A stretch of DNA of 6,024 nucleotides, taken from NCBI GenBank assembly GCA_003518885.1, contig DOXU01000198.1, forward strand, positions 1 to 6,024, written 5' to 3'. This DNA is from Oscillospiraceae bacterium. Its GTDB lineage: Bacteria > Bacillota > Clostridia > Oscillospirales > Ethanoligenentaceae. This document shows positions 4,429 through 6,024 of this stretch, piece by piece. Numbering within the stretch: the first letter of the stretch is position 1; each line of letters begins with the position of its first letter. The notes under the pieces were generated by a model. That model was given only the letters and a program-made list of their open reading frames with translations, was not told the origin of the DNA and did no database searches. Position numbers and translations under genes: made by a program.

Positions 4429-4522
4429 CGGACGCAGTCTGGCAGGCTATGCCTGTGTCTTCCAGCACCGAGATTTTGGTTTTCATTCTGCCACTTTGGG
4501 CTTGTGTCCAGGCGCAGCCTGG
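4429..4522. repeat. Hairpin modules at and inside the 3' end of the EFR1 gene
   Basis: Hairpin one is CGGAC-GCA-GTCTG (4429-4441, one G-T pair) and hairpin two is CAGGC-TAT-GCCTG (4443-4455). A third, CCAGGC-GCA-GCCTGG (4508-4522), lies within the coding sequence of the EFR1 protein. The sequence at 4491-4503 (ACTTTGGGCTTGT) also resembles the start of the 205-bp unit. GACGCAGTCTGG (4431-4442) recurs inverted at 5967-5978, beyond the far end of the tetR-type gene. Confidence 0.7.
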
Positions 4523-5298
4523 TTGTTGGCGTCGATCAGATCGGCTAAAGAGACGTGTTGGTTGCGGAACCGCACGTCATTTTTTTCGCCTTTCATGCGA
4601 ATGGCCTGGTGAGGGCAATTTTGCGTACAGGCTAAACAGGCGACGCAGTGGTCCGTGTAGTGTGGACGATTTTCCTGCATTTGAATGTTGCTGGCGGGGC
4701 AGACTTTTGCGCAAATGCCGCAGCCTACACAGTGTTCATCCACTGTAAATCGGTGCTCAAATCCTTCTTGATAGCGGGAAGAGACTTGGTCATTTTTGGG
4801 TGAGCTGGCTGGGGCGATAAGGCGACCGAATAGATGCATAAAGGGGCTGTCTTGGCGGACAAAATGAACATTTTGATCAAGATCAGCTTTAACGGCTGCA
4901 ATTTTGTCTTCAATGTGTTTGTGCGGTTCGGTGTCCATTTGTTTCTGCATATCAAAACCCGGCAAATAATTGTCCACCATTTGAATGTGGTTCAAATAAG
5001 CAAAAGCCTGTCCTTTTCGTTTTGCCCAGTTTTGAAGCCAGGTAGCAGCGGTCCCCGAGAACATCCCATAGGTTAAAATGGCAAAAAGATAAGGGGTTTT
5101 CAGGGTGACTTGATTCAAAAAATCCTGAATGTAAGGGGGAACCGTGAAATAATAAACAGGAAGAACCAGCCCAATTTTATCATCAGAGAAGGTCCGCTTG
5201 GTTTCTTTTAAAAGTTGAGGGATCGAATAGGTTTTGCCGCCTAAACTTTTGGCCACATAGAGATTATTGCCGGTAGCGCTAAAATAAAAAATTGTCAT
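4483..5298 (-). CDS. EFR1-type flavodoxin / 2x[4Fe-4S] ferredoxin protein
   Basis: A 271-residue cytoplasmic redox protein that joins a flavodoxin-like N-terminal domain to a C-terminal bacterial ferredoxin domain. The FMN phosphate loop is 'FSATGNN' (6-12), with further flavodoxin features at 'LPVYYFTVPP' (46-55) and 'ILTYGMFSG' (74-82). Two classical [4Fe-4S] motifs follow: C190-X2-C193-X2-C196-X3-C200-P and C218-X2-C221-X2-C224-X3-C228-P, with all eight ligands present. This matches the EFR1 family, whose partners are mostly unknown; electron transfer between a low-potential donor and FMN is the likely activity. The start ATG (5298-5296) follows AAAGGG. The last residues, about 261-271, lie in repeat DNA and extend past the usual family end near 'SLADLIDANNQ' (250-260). 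Divergent from a TetR-type gene, it is probably that regulator's target. Translation, motifs and context all agree. Confidence 0.92.
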   Translation of the reverse strand: MTIFYFSATGNNLYVAKSLGGKTYSIPQLLKETKRTFSDDKIGLVLPVYYFTVPPYIQDFLNQVTLKTPYLFAILTYGMFSGTAATWLQNWAKRKGQAFAYLNHIQMVDNYLPGFDMQKQMDTEPHKHIEDKIAAVKADLDQNVHFVRQDSPFMHLFGRLIAPASSPKNDQVSSRYQEGFEHRFTVDEHCVGCGICAKVCPASNIQMQENRPHYTDHCVACLACTQNCPHQAIRMKGEKNDVRFRNQHVSLADLIDANNQAAPGHKPKVAE

Positions 5299-5315
5299 AA
5301 AAAAGCCCTTTCTGT

Positions 5316-5344
5316 TTGACAGGTAATGGAATCTCTATTAGAAT
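5316..5344 (+). promoter_or_regulatory. Sigma-A promoter of the tetR-type gene
   Basis: A consensus -35 TTGACA (5316-5321) is followed after 17 bases by TAGAAT (5339-5344). Transcription would begin near 5351, giving a leader of about 57 nt. The -10 lies on the same bases as the -10 of the opposite promoter, so the two cannot be open at once. Confidence 0.75.
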
Positions 5345-5368
5345 AGGCTTAACTTTTACACCTGTCAA
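5340..5368 (-). promoter_or_regulatory. Sigma-A promoter of the EFR1 gene
   Basis: On the minus strand, TTGACA (5368-5363), 17 bases, then TATTCT (5345-5340). Transcription would begin near 5333, about 35 nt before the start codon. Its -35 lies in the initial transcribed region of the tetR-type gene. Confidence 0.72.
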
Positions 5369-5407
5369 TGTATTAGGGGTAACTTGTACAAAAGGGGGAA
5401 ATTGTCC

Positions 5408-5965
5408 ATGTATACAGGAGAAAATAGGATTGCCTTGCAGTCCAGGGCGTGGTTGATAGAGGCGCTTTGGGCGTTGATGGAGGAGATGCCTTATCAGAAG
5501 ATCAGTGTCAAAGGCATTTGTGCGCGAGCGGATTTGTCCAGACAGACGTTTTATCATTTTTTCAATCAAAAGGCGGATATTTTGTCTTTTTGGGTAGCGC
5601 AGCGGTATCAAGAGACACTTTTGCGGCTAGAGAAGACGAAGGCGGTGTTTTTGGTAGAGGTCACGGAGATTCTCTCCGATTTCTTTGTGCAGAATCGGGT
5701 CAAGTTGCGGTTGTTGATTGCGCAGGGGCAAGAGGAGATTTTGCGACAGGGGATTGCGGCTGCCCTTTCTGATTTTTCCCGTAAGATGGTGTCCACTTGT
5801 CAGAAAAAGCAGGTGTGTTCCTATGTCAATGCGTTTTGCACAGGGGGCATTGTGCAAGCATTAATCTGCTGGTTTAAGGAAGACGCACCACTTTGCCCGG
5901 AAAAATTTTCTGCTTTGTTGCAGCAGTTGTTGCCCACTTTGGGCACCGCTTGGCCCGGAATTTAA
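5408..5965 (+). CDS. TetR/AcrR-family transcriptional regulator
   Basis: A 185-residue dimeric DNA-binding protein. The helix-turn-helix is at about 32-52 ('ISVKGICARADLSRQTFYHFF'), a near-textbook TetR pattern ending in the 'TFYHFF' recognition helix and followed by 'NQKADIL'. The C-terminal half (about 75-175) is the ligand-binding and dimer part; 'NAFCTGGIVQALICWFKEDAPLCPEKF' (141-167) resembles the PF14278-type C-terminal domain common in Bacillota. Cysteines 131, 137, 144, 154 and 163 are numerous, but no sensing role can be assigned. ATG 5408 is chosen because AAAGGGGG (5391-5398) is well spaced; a TTG at 5384 in the same frame overlaps the direct-repeat operator candidate. Divergent from the EFR1 gene with overlapping promoters, it most likely represses both itself and that gene. 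Hairpin repeats begin two bases after its stop codon. Confidence 0.92.
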   Translation: MYTGENRIALQSRAWLIEALWALMEEMPYQKISVKGICARADLSRQTFYHFFNQKADILSFWVAQRYQETLLRLEKTKAVFLVEVTEILSDFFVQNRVKLRLLIAQGQEEILRQGIAAALSDFSRKMVSTCQKKQVCSYVNAFCTGGIVQALICWFKEDAPLCPEKFSALLQQLLPTLGTAWPGI

Positions 5966-5966
5966 C

Positions 5967-6024
5967 CAGACTGCGTCTGCCAGGCTGAGCCTGGACGCAA
6001 GCTCCTCCGGCGTTCCGCCTGCGG
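5967..6024. repeat. Hairpin repeat block after the tetR-type gene, reaching the window end
   Basis: Immediately after the stop codon come CAGAC-TGC-GTCTG (5968-5980) and CCAGGC-TGA-GCCTGG (5981-5995). The GGCG-TTC-CGCC module (6009-6019) then follows and the window ends in it. The first hairpin is the inverse of 4431-4442. The final 13 bases equal the first 13 of the window. Neither hairpin is followed by a T-run in the plus direction, so termination for the tetR-type gene is not evident here. Confidence 0.8.

Larger units (their letters stand above)
3897..4482. repeat. Gene-free repeat block between msrA and the EFR1 gene
   Basis: These 586 nt hold no supportable gene; the open frames crossing them are made of repeat modules. 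From left: the msrA terminator hairpin; a diverged GGCA-TTC-TGCC hairpin (3924-3934); a degenerate copy (about 3955-4005) of the segment at 3300-3342; a tandem array of a 205-bp unit (4016-4220, then partly again 4221-4343); a minus-strand terminator hairpin (4344-4363); a further partial copy (about 4366-4420) of the stretch at 4275-4315 with a short insertion; and a pair of hairpins (4429-4441 and 4443-4455, loops GCA and TAT). Confidence 0.8.
5316..5390. promoter_or_regulatory. Symmetric control region with probable TetR operators
   Basis: The region holds a perfect 9-bp inverted repeat, TTGACAGGT (5316-5324) and ACCTGTCAA (5360-5368), 35 bases apart and containing both -35 boxes. A smaller dyad, CTATT-AG-AATAG (5335-5346), sits near its centre on the shared -10s. 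A direct repeat, TAACTTTTACA (5350-5360) and TAACTTGTACA (5380-5390), differs by one base and is spaced by exactly 30 bp. Any of these could bind the TetR-type protein. The central dyad is placed to block both promoters; which one is the real operator cannot be decided from one sequence. Confidence 0.55.

Noticed and set aside
1..6024. Small circular plasmid, because the ends match
   Set aside because: The 13-base match lies in a dispersed repeat, and there is no replication gene or origin.

Overview
The window looks like chromosomal DNA from a member of the Bacillota (Firmicutes). The support is strong AGGAGG-type ribosome binding sites, sigma-A-type promoters (TTGACA/TATAAT), intrinsic terminators, and gene families common there: HxlR, an EFR1-type flavodoxin/ferredoxin, TetR with a Bacillota-style C-terminal domain, and a bPH/SHOCT protein. 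Base composition is intermediate, so Clostridia or Negativicutes fit better than a very AT-rich bacillus. I cannot name a genus.

Layout. (1) 1-95: repeat DNA. (2) 96-1731: a metallo-beta-lactamase-fold hydrolase and an HxlR-type regulator, both on the minus strand and probably co-transcribed. They are divergent from a small flavin-binding PPOX-fold protein on the plus strand, and two tandem palindromes in the shared promoter region are the likely HxlR operators. (3) 1732-2164: non-coding, with the PPOX terminator and an extended -10 promoter. (4) 2165-3070: an A-rich gene for a Cys/His-cluster, coiled-coil, bacterial-PH and SHOCT protein of unknown function. (5) 3071-3422: repeats. (6) 3423-3896: msrA, methionine sulfoxide reductase A. 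(7) 3897-4482: a 586-nt gene-free block made almost wholly of repeat modules. (8) 4483-5965: an EFR1-type flavodoxin/2x[4Fe-4S] protein (minus) divergent from a TetR-family regulator (plus), read from two promoters whose -10 boxes lie on the same bases. (9) 5966-6024: repeats again.

Functional theme: redox. The flavin protein, a regulator with a conserved N-terminal Cys, MsrA and the flavodoxin/ferredoxin protein all fit response to oxidants or electrophiles or handling of reducing power. Two regulator/target pairs (HxlR with PPOX; TetR with EFR1) sit in the classical divergent arrangement. That they respond to related signals is inference.

The most unusual content is the repeat system between the genes. 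It is a mosaic of short hairpins, nearly all with three-base loops, found in at least five places and both orientations. One module is a terminator-like hairpin with T-run that keeps its shape while its stem sequence changes (CCGGGC/GCCCGG, GCGGAC/GTCCGC, CCAGGC/GCCTGG). Another has an inner and an outer stem separated by a GAA/GAA or GAA/GGA internal loop. The modules abut or enter the 3' ends of genes: the msrA stop codon gives the first base of a hairpin, and the EFR1 protein's last residues are encoded by repeat DNA. Both ends of the window lie in the same repeat, which suggests the piece may end where an assembler met repeats.
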